Shown in pieces: positions 1 to 11,459 of a DNA stretch of 64,000 nt. Position 1 is the stretch's first letter. Every line of letters starts with the position of its first letter. Source of the stretch: Sambucus nigra (lineage: Eukaryota; Streptophyta; Magnoliopsida; Dipsacales; Adoxaceae); contig OX422213.1 of the NCBI GenBank assembly GCA_949130495.1, forward strand, positions 204,283,660 to 204,347,659, written 5' to 3'. The notes under the pieces are model-generated. The model had not been told where the DNA came from. It searched no databases and saw only the letters and a program-made list of their open reading frames with translations. Both the position numbers and the translations under genes were made by a program.

Positions 1-3000
1 TTTTTTAATTAACTATTGGTGGTGGAGGTGGTGGTGGACAATTTTTGTCATGTAGCAATCACATTCTAATTACATGATTCTATTCTCTTAAATTTTTAGG
101 TAGAGCAATACAATTATCCAATATTGAAACCAAGTGTTAAACGTTGGATTAAGGGTTATTTGTCAGATTTTCAAACAATTTGAGATCAAATTCTAGAAAG
201 CTCCAACATTAGTTTAAGTGATAGTTTAATAATTCCTCTTTTCATTCTTTTTTTGTACTTAGTTTTTAAGTTAGTGGTTCCGGGAATATTGCATCGCATG
301 TTTTAGAGAATCCTATTGCTTATAACGCTCTTCCCATCACAATATCGGGTAAATATCGGTTTCGTTGTCAAACATATCAGGAATAAAATTATTTGTTGAA
401 TAAATTTACTCGATATAAGATTCATTTATGAGTAACATATGCCTCATTTAACAATTCTTCACCTCTAATTCTTTATCTCATTTCACTTAATCAATATCAT
501 TATTCTTTGGTTTGAGTGTCTTAATGAATGTAACATTTATATTAAGTCCCTAAAATAAATAGATACTATTAATTCAGGTTGTCGTATATTGGTAAAAAGT
601 ATTGATTCTCATCATGTGGATATTCATTTGATTCTTTCCTCGTTGTCATTTTATTGCCCCTTAAGTTTGAAATTAAGAGTCTCTATATGACTTTCAAACT
701 TTTTCATTAAAGTTAATATGTACCATCATATTTAGACATCAAAGTTGATTTGTAAACAAAATACTAATAGGAGACGTCCTAAAAAGAAAATCATGATTGT
801 TAATGTGAGCTGGGAGGGAGTAATTTGTTACTAAACTATTGTTGCCTTCTTAATTTAGGTTAAAAAATGCCATGTACCCCTGGAGCAAGATTTTCTGAGG
901 AAGGTTAATGTTCTAATTACTCCTTATATGGATGTTGGTGTGAGAGGGCTATGTATGTCATACTAATACCTTTTAAGTGAATGCAATTTTTATCAAGTGT
1001 GTTTGACGAAGATGGGGAACGAGGCAGAGCTCATATTATTTTCATTGAGGATGACTCTAGCTGTTGTTTTGAGTTTTCAAGACGTCAAATTTATTGGTAA
1101 CCCATTCTTTTGTTAGTCCATTCGATACTAGGACTTGAAAAAGTCAATCCTAGGTATGTAATCATCATAAGCAGTTCATACTTCTTAATTTTTGGACTCA
1201 TGTTCATTCATTTTATAGTTAATGGGAATATAAAATGCTTATTCTTTATTTTTATAATTTCAATTGGTATCAATTCATTCCACTTTTGTGAAAAACAAAA
1301 TCACTTATTTTTCTCACCTAACATTAAGATTTCAAGGTGGATAATAAGAGACCATAATATAGTTAGATGAGACAAGTTTACCATGTACTATCAAAATGAA
1401 TATTTTGAATAAGTCAATATATACATATGTGAAAAATACATTCGGGAATCTTCCAAGTTTAACTATCAACTAATGGTTATTATTTATTTGTACACAGATA
1501 AAACCTGTAAAAGATACATTGGGGATTCAAAACCCAAGGCACCTAGTCTCCTTATACATCTTTATCATAGTCCATAAAAGTAGCAACATGTTCATGCTGA
1601 AAAAGCTAGTGCCTCGAAGAGTTGCCAAAGATAATTTGAATATATGTTAATGACATAATAATTATATGATCCAGGGGAGAAGAATTAAGCCAAAACAAAT
1701 AACATGGAAAACTTGTGATGACCAAATGGAATAAGATCTAGATTTTAATCACCAACTTGATTTCCATAAATCCCAAAAACAGGATCGCGGACCACAAAGC
1801 TATTGTTCAATGTAAACATAAGTGTTGTAGATGGAATCTTTATCAACATTTAGAACTATATAACATCAAACTTGCAGGTGTTAGTAAATAAAAAAATCAA
1901 ATAATAAATAAAAGTAATAAGGGAGGATTTTAGACAACTCTTGAAGGTTTCTTCATGTGATTAAAATTCATGGACTCATAGCCATATTCCCAAGGATATC
2001 CTTCAAAGATAGACTTTTTAGCTTTCACACGTCTATCAAACTATAACCAAGAAGAGTAACATTAGTCAAGATGATAACATATTCACATTACAATGCAATG
2101 TTAGAAGAGTGTACATCCTCAACAAGTCTTCAATATACTTCACCTACAAGAATTGTAGATGATGTTCCACTATTTCCATTTCAGTTAATCTTGGTATAAG
2201 CTTAAACCTTTTATTTCCATTTCATATTGTCTACTATGACCTAAAGATTATTATCTCATTCACTGTCAAAGTAGTTATGCATGTTTTCTTATTCTTGGTT
2301 AAACAGATGCATATATCACATGCATATGCAAATTTTGTTTTCAAAAAAATATTATATTTGACTGATGTAGTGAATAGTTGATGGAATAATATGGTACAAT
2401 TCTTCATCACAGGAACTGCTTATAGTTTCTTTACCAAAAGCCTATAATATATATTCATGTTTGATGTAAATTATGATTTTAATACTAGTATTCGTGCTTA
2501 AATTCAGAATGTTGTTCTCATGACCTTTCATTATAAGCATACAGGTGAAACTTTTCCACATGATGAAATGATGGGGGACGAAAGAAAGGACCAAAATTCA
2601 TGCGCGCAAGCGCTCAATAGAGAATGGGCTATTAGTAATTTCTTACTTTTGTCAATAATTTTTGTGCATCCCTATCTGTAGATCCTTCTCCTCTGTTATT
2701 GTTCTCCTGCCACACTATTTTTAGGTTTTTGGTTCACATATTTTGCTAACAAATGAGCTTTATTACAATTAAAATCATTATCATACTTGCTTTACTCATT
2801 TCTAATTCATTGTAGTCTTGTTTTATAACATGTTTATGTATTGAAATATTAGTCTTTGTAATATGCCAGACAATATGAAATTGATGGACAATTAAATTTT
2901 ATCTTTGTGATATACAGGACAATATGAAATTGATGGACGATTTGGATGCTCTAAGACAAACATTATTTTTAGTGTTCCTCATATGTACAATAAAATCTTT

Positions 3001-3697
3001 GCAGTGTACTTTTTAATATTAAATTCTGTTTGCACCATTATATTAAGTCTTAGTTAACCTATGTTGTTCTTGGTACCATTCAGATCTAGGTGATTATCAA
3101 TTTATTCATTTTTTTTCTCTTTTGAATCCATTGGTAGTGCTTTACGAACATCATAATCACCGTGTAAACCAAATAACCAGATCCTTCAAGTGGCTTAATG
3201 TGTCTTCAGCATAGAGCACAACATATTGTGGAGAGAAATGATTAAATTAGTTATTTATCATAAGCCAGTATATTTCTCTAAAATGGATATAAATGTGATA
3301 ATGGAACGAGGATAGAAATGTGGTATACTATATAGTTTTGTGGTTGGTGTTTGTTTGTGATAAAATTATTAAGTTCAACGGCAAGAAGTTAATTATTTGT
3401 TTTATCAATTAATTTTGTCTGTCTGAATGGCCGAGATCATGCGTGGGCTTGCTTGGACCTTAATAGTGGCAGGCCAGTAAACAAGAAACCTCAGCCCATG
3501 GCCTTACCTGCAAGCTAGTCTGCGCATTGGGCTAGAGCCCACGGACAAAATGGTGAGACTTTTAGCAGAACTAACTAAATAGCATCATTGATGTATTGAC
3601 CGTGATGTGGCCATATAAACAGGCTTTTTTTAGAAACTTTGAAAAAGATCCTTTATATCTTAGTGGTAGTAGTTCTTGTTAATTGCTATGTTTTTAT
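1..3697. other. AT-rich stretch without a recognisable gene
   Basis: I see no coding region with recognisable domains on either strand. The longest open frame here (1110-1370, +) encodes a low-complexity hydrophobic peptide with no motif I know and is probably chance. Near the left edge (about 16-38) a short GGT/GGA run would read as glycine in one frame, but nothing open continues from it. A GC-richer patch around 3420-3550 breaks the AT-rich background but shows no domain. A short tandem duplication lies at 2853-2950 and is listed separately. Confidence 0.5.
2853..2950. repeat. 49-bp tandem duplication
   Basis: Two adjacent copies (2853-2901 and 2902-2950) share a 21-bp identical core, read as gacaatatgaaattgatgg followed by ac, at a spacing of exactly 49 bp. 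The edges have drifted by a few substitutions. It looks like a simple local duplication in non-coding DNA. Confidence 0.8.
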
Positions 3698-4111
3698 CAC
3701 TGTTCTAAAAAACCCGCCTAGGCACGCCTAGGCTTAAGGCTTGGGAGAAACGCCTCACCTTACGCTTTTCACGCCTTATTCTTGGTAAAACCCTTAAGGT
3801 GCACTTTTTTCTAAAAACAACAATGCTTTAGTGAAACGATGTCTCCTTTTAAAGAATTTGTTTACAAACCGGACCATTATCTCATCCAAAATAATCAAAT
3901 AGTATTTTAATTTGCATATATTCAGACATATTTTTATGATATGTGCAATTTTTGTATTTTAATAGCCTTGTTATTGTTAAAAAATATTAAAATATATTAA
4001 GAAGGCCGAAACGTCTTTTCACGCCTTTTTACGTCTAGGCCCGCCTAGGCTTCTAAGGCTTAAGGCTTGGCCTCCACGCCTCAATCACGCCCCGCATTTT
4101 TTAGAACCTTG
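3698..4111. mobile_element. hAT-type MITE with 8-bp target site duplication
   Basis: The 414-bp element starts CACTGTTCTAAAAAA and, read from the other end, CAAGGTTCTAAAAAA, so the terminal inverted repeats agree except at positions 3-4. The two flanks carry the same 8-bp sequence gtttttat (3690-3697 and 4112-4119), the duplication size made by hAT transposases. Just inside both ends lie inverted blocks rich in the motif gcctaggc and 'aaggcttaaggctt', giving a large potential stem. There is no coding capacity, so it would depend on a hAT transposase supplied elsewhere. An open frame at 4067-4342 runs across its right end and is not real. Confidence 0.88.
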
Positions 4112-4831
4112 GTTTTTATTGGATCTAATCTACGTGATATAAATACCTTTCAACTCTCATATTGTCAATTTTATGTCTTAAAAAAGTTTATGCATGTTTT
4201 ATTTCAACAAAGTCTCACAACTTACATTAGCCTATATAGTAGTACATCACCTCAATCCATAAAGTGTCTCACTCAACAAGCATTTGTTCAACTTTCCAAC
4301 TACATATATCTTTGGTTGATATTATTTATATCCATAACCTAGCTCTCAAATGGAACCATGTACAAAAAAAACATCAAGCAGTAGTGTATTCATTCGAAAA
4401 CCAAAGAAGAATCCATAAATCCTTGCTTGGATTACTCGTCTAAAAGCTACAAAAAGAGGTAGTCATTGCTTTGGTCTTTTATAATTCCTTTGTGTACTTG
4501 TAGTTGGTAGGGTTGTAGTAGTTATATATGCTGGTAGTTGTATTATTTGTTTATATCTTATCGTCTAACATCAAGTACATATATATAATTATCAATATTA
4601 AAGAAGAAATATGAAATAAAATTACTGAAAATCTAACGCCAATTGTAATACGATATTTCAGGTTGATACGACATTACATGTCTCCCCCCTCATTTTATTT
4701 AAATGTTTTTTATGAACTGTATTTAAACCATAAGTGTTTACTCTAAAACAAAACTTGTTGACTGTTATATTATCATTTGTGTAAATCCCACATATAGACT
4801 AAAACGAGATAAGTGTAGCTTGAGACCAATT
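4112..4831. other. AT-rich spacer, nothing recognised
   Basis: Between the MITE and the first Tekay-like LTR I see only AT-rich sequence with no domain, RNA gene or clear repeat. Confidence 0.5.
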
Positions 4832-6217
4832 TGTGACAACCCCCATTTTCCATATAAAGGTTGGCCAGACACCATACGCCAAAGATGGGGCTTATCTAAT
4901 AATTTATACCATTCTTAGAATCAAACCATAAAATATAATTTTTAAAACAAAACATCCACGCATACCATAATGAAGTGAAATAATAAATTGAACAAATGCA
5001 TAAGTCCTAACTCTATCCGACATAAAACATTTGTGTAATAAAGCTAGAAATAAACCAATAGAAATAAATAATTATGGGGATTATGCCCATACAATATCTA
5101 AAATGTAAATGATTGAAATGAAAAAGGAGAATCAACCTATGCTAGAATCAAAATAAAGTGTCTACTGACTCTCTATTTATTTCATAACAATCGCATGAAC
5201 ATTTCTCCCGGTCTCACCTGACCCGAGTCTAGGAACTGAATCGATCCACACTGACTCGATCGCTTAACTTCTAAGAACGAATCAATTAGGGCCATAAAGT
5301 AAGCTCGAATTTGGCTTATTCAAAAACGGTTTTCTTCCCCAATTTTCATTAATGAATTTAAATCTTTATAGCACTCAATCATAACAACTATGAATCCATA
5401 ACAATTAAAAGAACACGTCTCTACCGATTTCTAATCATTCTAAACATGATTATTCCTATAATTCAAAAGATTAAGTCACATAACCCAATATTTTCTAAAC
5501 TAATGAAAATTCACAATTCTCATTCAAAATCTCAGATTATTTCAAATCAAATCACAGTTTAACTTATAAACATAATTCAATCCTATCACATGGGTTCTAA
5601 TAGTATTTCCTTTAAATTTTATGATATAAATTTTGGGTGTGTCATCAAAGCTCTTGACTTTCAAAACCAAATTAGTCCCAAACCCAAATCCCTACATAAT
5701 TTAATACCCTAACATATTTGTGAACCCAAAATTGAATGAGAGGCATGTTAATAAATTAAGAAACCTATTACTAAAGATTTCACAAGAGAATTCTTGGCTT
5801 AGAATATGAATAGAAGCTCCCTTTTGAACACCCTTACTCTTTGCTCCTCGCTCAATTTGGTGGTTTATCCAGGGGTTTATGGTTTCTTGGCTGAATTAAA
5901 ATGGATGTAAAACCTAGTTGGGTTAACTTATATTATAATTAAACTCTCTAATCCCATATCTCCTTATAAGGCCCATTTTCGAACCCCAAAATAAGCCCAA
6001 AATATTTCCTAGAATGGTCCAAAATCTCCCCTAAGGGTATACCTATCTCTCGGTCCCAACTTAGGATGTGTAAAACACCTAAACGAGCTTCTAAATCCTC
6101 TAAAACCTACTTATATAGGTGTATACTAAATCACACATTTTTATTAACTACTCATACAATATAAATAATTCATGTAACATGTAAATTAATTATTCTACCA
6201 ATGCAACACATGCAATA
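4832..6217 (-). repeat. Left LTR of Tekay-like element, cut by SIRE insertion
   Basis: From about 5185 onward it matches 17558-17800 and 19169-19990 block by block: the 'gaacatttctcccgg' region, the 'catgggttctaatagtatttc' block, the 'cctagttgggtta' block and the 'aatttattctaccaatgcaacaca' block. Identity stops at 6217, where the copy on the right continues and this one runs into the SIRE LTR. The first 350 bp have no counterpart in the right copy, which is deleted there. Scattered CG motifs around 5240-5290 resemble the AATCGATT cluster seen in the other Tekay LTR. Confidence 0.7.
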
Positions 6218-7831
6218 TGAAGTAACCCAATTTTTAAAACTTATCAAAAATAATTTCCTTTTTAAATAGATATGCGGAAGCGAGATGGTTCAATTAAACA
6301 AACACAGACAACAAGTTTTAATTTCTTTTCAAATTAAAATTAAACCAAGTGAAATAGGATGAAACACACATAATATAATTTCACTTAAACACAATTAACA
6401 CAATCCAAGTCCTAGAAATTTTCCTAGTAATATTATTGAATCATTTTTGCAATTTTAGGCCAAACCAAATTTTATCAAACTAAATTAAGTGACTTGAACT
6501 AAATTAATTAAACACTACCCAAAGTTAATTTGCACCTAATTAAATAAGAGTAGTGATTTAAACTAATTTTATCTTTTAGTCCTAAGCATGCATCTAGGTG
6601 ATATAGCAAGATAAAATAAATAAATAATCACTACGCCGCGATGTACGAGGAAAACCCCACAACGGGAAAAAACCTTGGACGGCCCTAGCCCTAAGTCCAC
6701 TAAGTACGGAATTTATAATTACAATCAAGATGACTTACAACACTCGGCTCGACCCCTTCAACCCCCGTTGCATCTTCTTATAACTAGCTTTTCTTAGCTA
6801 ATAATCTCGAACTCCACCGGAACCATGGAATCCACCAATGAGGAACTAGGAAGCAACCGTCAACCACACATATGCCTTTCACCATGTGAGAATGCCGCAG
6901 CCAAAATAACCATCTTCTTCTTTGTGGGATGTAGAGGTAAACCCAAACGAAATCTTCAAACAGTAGAGTAGAACCCGGTGCCAAACACTCCAAGCAATAA
7001 TATATATAGTGGAACTTGGAATAAATAATATGGGTGAAACAAAGGTGTTTAAGGGATTTTTCTTTGAAAATTAACACTCAAACAATGAACTTTTTCTTTT
7101 TGGAATTTTCCTCTCAAACTCTCTCTAGGAGATAGCAGTGTGTGAAAAAGTTAAGTTCAAAAAGTTTGTTCCCGCATTTTATAAATTCTGTCAAAAGTTA
7201 GTGGGGAAAGAAAGTGGAAAAAGTGGGAAAAACTGCTAAAAACTGCCAATTAACTATTCCCGCCAAATCTCGTTTGAACGAGATTTTCGTTTGAACGAAG
7301 TCTCGTTCGAACGACCCTTCTAACGAAGTTCCAGTGTATAAAAGTTCAACTCGTTAGGAATCTCGTTGGAATTATCGTTCGAACGACATACCAGTAGCCA
7401 ATCAGGGAACTCATTGGCAAACCTCGTTCGAACGACAATATCGAACAAACTTCCAAAAAGCTTAAATTTTGATTTTTAGCTCACAAATTTTATGTTTAAA
7501 GTTTATTTTAAATGTTTTAATTAAATCTTTTTGAAAATAAACGACAGTTTTAAAATAAGAAATTCACCCAATATAAATTGTTTCAAGCTCCTATATATAT
7601 ATTAAAATGCATTCATACCTTAGAAGCAATGGAACCATGTTAATGACGTAGAAACGAGGCACGATACACAGGGCATATGATGAAGCTTTAATATCTTGGC
7701 CGCTACGTCTTCAACTTACCCGTCATAGACTTGAATGAATACAATTGAATACTATCCTATGACATAAATGTTTTTGTCCAGAATTGAGACAAAACTACAT
7801 TAATACTCAATTGGAGAATTGTGTCCTTACA
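6218..7831 (-). repeat. 3' LTR of SIRE remnant 1
   Basis: Read on the minus strand the LTR begins TGTAAGGACACAATTC right after a polypurine tract and ends CTTCA at 6218, giving TG...CA ends and about 1.6 kb. It is homologous in inverted orientation to 41001-42057 and, over its 5' two thirds, to the solo LTR at 51609-52708. It carries several copies of CGTTCGAACG-like palindromes at 7265-7440. The plus-strand boundary at 6218 is set by the loss of similarity to the Tekay-like LTR. A 97-residue minus frame at 6784-7077 lies in the LTR and looks non-coding. Confidence 0.78.
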
Positions 7832-7846
7832 AATCTCCCCCTTTGT
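7832..7846 (-). other. Polypurine tract of SIRE remnant 1
   Basis: The plus strand reads aatctccccctttg, so the element strand has caaagggggagatt directly before the TGTAAGGAC start of the 3' LTR. This is the expected site of plus-strand priming. Confidence 0.75.
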
Positions 7847-9514
7847 CTATTCCGGGACAAAAACCAACAAAAGTCCTAAAGGTTCGTCAAGCTCTACTAG
7901 ACACAAACATCCCACCCAATACTTAACTCAAGACCCAAGGATCAATATCTTTGTCGAAGATGAGAGTTTCCATTTAGAAGAATTCCTGCACACTTAAGCA
8001 AACTATCAAACGCATAGGGAATATCAAAAGATTAAATGCAATTAAAATAAATACTCCCCCTAAATTAGTTCTCCCTGATCAACTATGATCAACCTAAGAA
8101 AGACGTCTCCCCCAAAGATAAATCTCCCAAACTAAGATATGATTACAATAGGATTAGATACCATTTCTCCCCCTATCATTCTCCCTCTTTTTGTTCAGGA
8201 ATAGACAAAGGATAAGAAATAATTTAAACACGATGAAACTTAAAGTGATAAGAACATGAAAGCATATGGGCAACAAAGGCATAACTAATCCATACATGGA
8301 ATAAGGATACCAACTAAGATGCATGAAAATGATACCAATATGATATATAAAATATTAAGCATGTGATATCAACAAAGGATGCAACAAGATAGGTACCAAT
8401 TATGAAGTAGAAGCATAAATGAACTAGAAAGCAAGGCAAAGACTTTAAAACAAACAATATCAAATATATGTATAGATAATATATACCAAATGGACACGAG
8501 TACACATGTATAGATATAAACACCAAAATGACACACACAAAATCTAATATGAGTCTTTCACACTCGTATGGAAAAAATGTGTCATATGGATACGAAAGTG
8601 TAGGGGTGTGAACTAGTAACAATTAAATTTAGACCCAATCACTTCAAACAAGTTCACGGAGTTCTCGTTTGATTACAAACTTTATCACATTTGAATATAA
8701 CTTCATGTGACAATATAAAAAGAACTCAATGAACAAACATACACAATGCATACAAGCCAAGAATTTGATGATTCTACAAATCAATAGAGTCATGACAATT
8801 AAAGAACAACTAGGATAAAACGGACATTGTGCAAACCATTGATATACCATCCAAACTCCCTCAATAAGCATATATTTTTGAAAGAATATATCAATTAAAC
8901 ATAAGCCTTAGCAATGATTTTATTTTTAATGACATAATCTATTTTTAGGCCTTTGGACCACATTTTTCTTTTAGGTCCATTCAAACGGTGGCTTACTATT
9001 CGCAAAGAATTATTATTCCTTTCGAAGCCCTTCCTCGGTCACATTCATAAATATTATTTTTATGTCTCACACAAATCTCACGTGCAACGGATTTTGACAT
9101 GCACTAGTCCTCCTAGGTCACAAATATGTAGATGATAAGATTGATAGGAAAACACCTCACAAAGCTTAAATATAACATGTGATGATTAAATTTCAAAAGA
9201 GCTCGTGCATGTGTGAATGGAGGCATATAAAAGTAGAATCCCTTTAATCAATACAAAATCCAACTACTCCATATAAACATGGTAAAGAACATTTTAAGGA
9301 TTGACAATCTTAACCAAAAGTTCTAGCTACATAGGAGAGAAATATAAGGGATTCAAACACAAGTATATGCCACATAAAGTGTGTCAAACTAAAATACACA
9401 CAAAATAAAAATCTTTTTGAGTTTTTGACATTTTTAACCAACAATAAAAATATTTACTCAAAAGATAAACAAAATCATTTGTATTTTTCATTAAGCTTAA
9501 ATTACTAAACAAAT
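7847..9514 (-). other. 3' non-coding region of SIRE remnant 1
   Basis: This AT-rich stretch lies between the 3' LTR and where pol used to be. It parallels 33387-34990 of the second SIRE element: both have pyrimidine blocks like 'tctccccctat', a 'aggggtgtgaac' stretch, and an 'aaacggtggctt' block (about 8983 and 34249). SIRE elements often have a long region or an env-like ORF here; I see no env-like frame. Minus frames at 8314-8622 and 8644-8871 have no recognisable domain. Confidence 0.6.
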
Positions 9515-9793
9515 TGTTGACGCAAAAAATCTCCATCTACGAGGACCAATCAGAAAAGGACACATGTCATCCTACGTGGAAATATTTAGCACTCGAGGAG
9601 AGTTGGTCAGTACCCGAGGAAAGTTAGTCGGCACCCGAGGAGAGTTGGTCGGCATACCAACCAGGAAGATCAAAGGATAACTATGCATTTAATGCGCATT
9701 AATGAAGATGACAACGCATTTAATGAGCCTTAATGTACATTTATACTGTATTAATAGATGACAAACATAGCATACCAAGCAATTCAACAATTA

Positions 9794-9835
9794 GATTCGT
9801 TGAATGTAGACATAAATGTCTACATACAATGAATC
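9794..9835. promoter_or_regulatory. Perfect-core hairpin upstream of LARD LTR TATA box
   Basis: GTAGACAT (9806-9813) and ATGTCTAC (9816-9823) form a perfect 8-bp stem with a 2-nt spacer, extended outward by gattc...gaatc arms. It lies 18 bp upstream of the TATA box. The 3' LTR keeps the structure (15979-16020) with one change next to the core stem. Confidence 0.65.
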
Positions 9836-9852
9836 TCTTTATCTCCCATCAC

Positions 9853-9860
9853 TATAAATA
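9853..9860 (+). promoter_or_regulatory. TATA box of LARD 5' LTR
   Basis: TATAAATA in the context cactataaatacatg, repeated identically in the 3' LTR at 16038-16045. Transcription would start about 30 bp downstream, in the LTR. Confidence 0.65.
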
Positions 9861-10118
9861 CATGTATTCCCTTAGCCAAAAGGGAAGAGATCCGAGAATG
9901 ATGAGAGACCATACACAAGATGCACCCTTTTTTTCCCTCTCTCTACCACATTGTGCTATTGTAAACCCCTGGGAATAAAATAACAGTGGACGTAGGCTTT
10001 ATTAATAGCCGAACCACTTTAAAAATCTGTGTCTCTCATGTGCGTGATTGGATTGATTTTATCTATTTATCTGTGATCATAAAAATGGGATTCGGTCCAG
10101 TTTTTTGCATCAACAGAT

Positions 10119-10134
10119 TGGCGTCGTCTGCGGG
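10119..10134 (+). other. Primer binding site of the LARD
   Basis: TGGCGTCGTCTGCGGG begins 3 bp after the 5' LTR. It resembles the TGGCGCCGTCTGTGGG type of PBS of many plant gypsy-derived and non-coding LTR elements, and differs from the initiator-Met PBS of the SIRE and Tekay elements here. Confidence 0.7.
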
Positions 10135-11459
10135 AAACGTGTGACAAGCATTGTTCTCCATCAAAAGCTAAGTTTTTATTTTCTCTACGTATATCTAATT
10201 GTATGCACGCATCTTTTTATTCAAATCATGATTCTCATATGTTTATATCCATAAACTTAGAGATCAAATCAATTATATATTGTGCATACATTTTTTTAAT
10301 TCAATCATGATTTTATATTCATAAATTGTTGAATCAATTTTTACAAATCCACATAAATGTATATTTCATAATCACAAAGTTTGAAAAATTTGTGTACATA
10401 TTATATTATTTCTCTTTTAAGGAGATAAAATAATTTCTTTGTATTCATAAATCTCTTTTATATGAATATATGCATATTTAATTCATTTGGAAATCTTTTA
10501 ATTTAGTCATAATTTTTATATGCACTAACCGTGTGGTTGATCTCAATTTGGGGATCTCATGAATTTTAAACTCATAAATATTTTACAAATCCTTACATTT
10601 ATGGATCCACTTGAAAATTTTCTGAACAAATATGTTAGGATAGGGATAAGCATTAGGAATGATTATGTATTTTCCATTCCGATATTATCATAAAAAAGAG
10701 ACCCACTTTCTCTTTCTTCAGAAAGTAGTTTTCTCTGCACAAATATTGACCACATCATTTTATTCATATGAATTAATCGTATACTCAATTATATTCCTCT
10801 GTCAATTTGCAGTATAATTTCCATTGTTCATTTTGAGATGAATCTGGTTCTCTCTTATACCTGATTGCCGATAATAATATGAAAAATAAGAAGTCAGAAA
10901 GACATTTTCTCTCTCCTGATTATCAGAAAAAATCCCAATATGTATAATTTGGAATGAAAATTTCTCTAAAAGTCGTCGATTCAACGGATTAGCTCTTGAC
11001 TTTCAGAATATATGTTATGTCAATGATTTACCCATATTATTCATTAGAGATACAGAAATTGAATAGTTTCCAGATCTTCTACAATCACAAGTTTCTTAAC
11101 CCCAAGCACCGTCGCCATATGGTATATGTTTGGACACAAGATGAACGGTTTTCTGGGTAACCTAGTTGGAAAATATACGATCAAGTCCAGTTTTCATTTT
11201 GGCACAAAATTTCCGGTGGCCTCTTAGATCAGTGGTGTGGAAATAAGTTCTGAAATGGCGCTCTTAATCTAATCTGCTATGTGATTACTTCGATCAACTA
11301 TGATTTCTGAATTAAAGAAAGGGAGTCGACAAACACCGTATGAAAAGTTTCACACATCAATAATATCACCAAGCTCGGAGGTTTTCTCGATTACTGATGA
11401 GTGGCATACACTCTATTTTTTATCAGCAAAAAGAAATGGATGGTCGCCATCACTGTCTT

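Larger units (their letters stand above)
9515..10115 (+). repeat. 5' LTR of the LARD
   Basis: It starts TGTTGACGC and ends TGCATCAACA, so TGTTGA...TCAACA forms a short terminal inverted repeat. It contains three tandem copies of a 22-bp unit around 9594-9660, a 42-nt hairpin at 9794-9835, a TATA box at 9853-9860 and a GGGAATAAAATAAC polyadenylation-like site near 9970. An open frame at 9733-9978 is LTR sequence, not a gene. Confidence 0.88.

Noticed and set aside
1110..1370. Open frame of 86 codons as a possible small host gene
   Set aside because: The peptide is low-complexity and hydrophobic with no domain, AT-rich composition gives such frames by chance, and there is no supporting structure around it.
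6784..7077. Open frame of 97 codons, Trp/Arg-rich
   Set aside because: It lies wholly inside a SIRE LTR whose homologues at 41001-42057 and 51609-52708 do not keep the frame.
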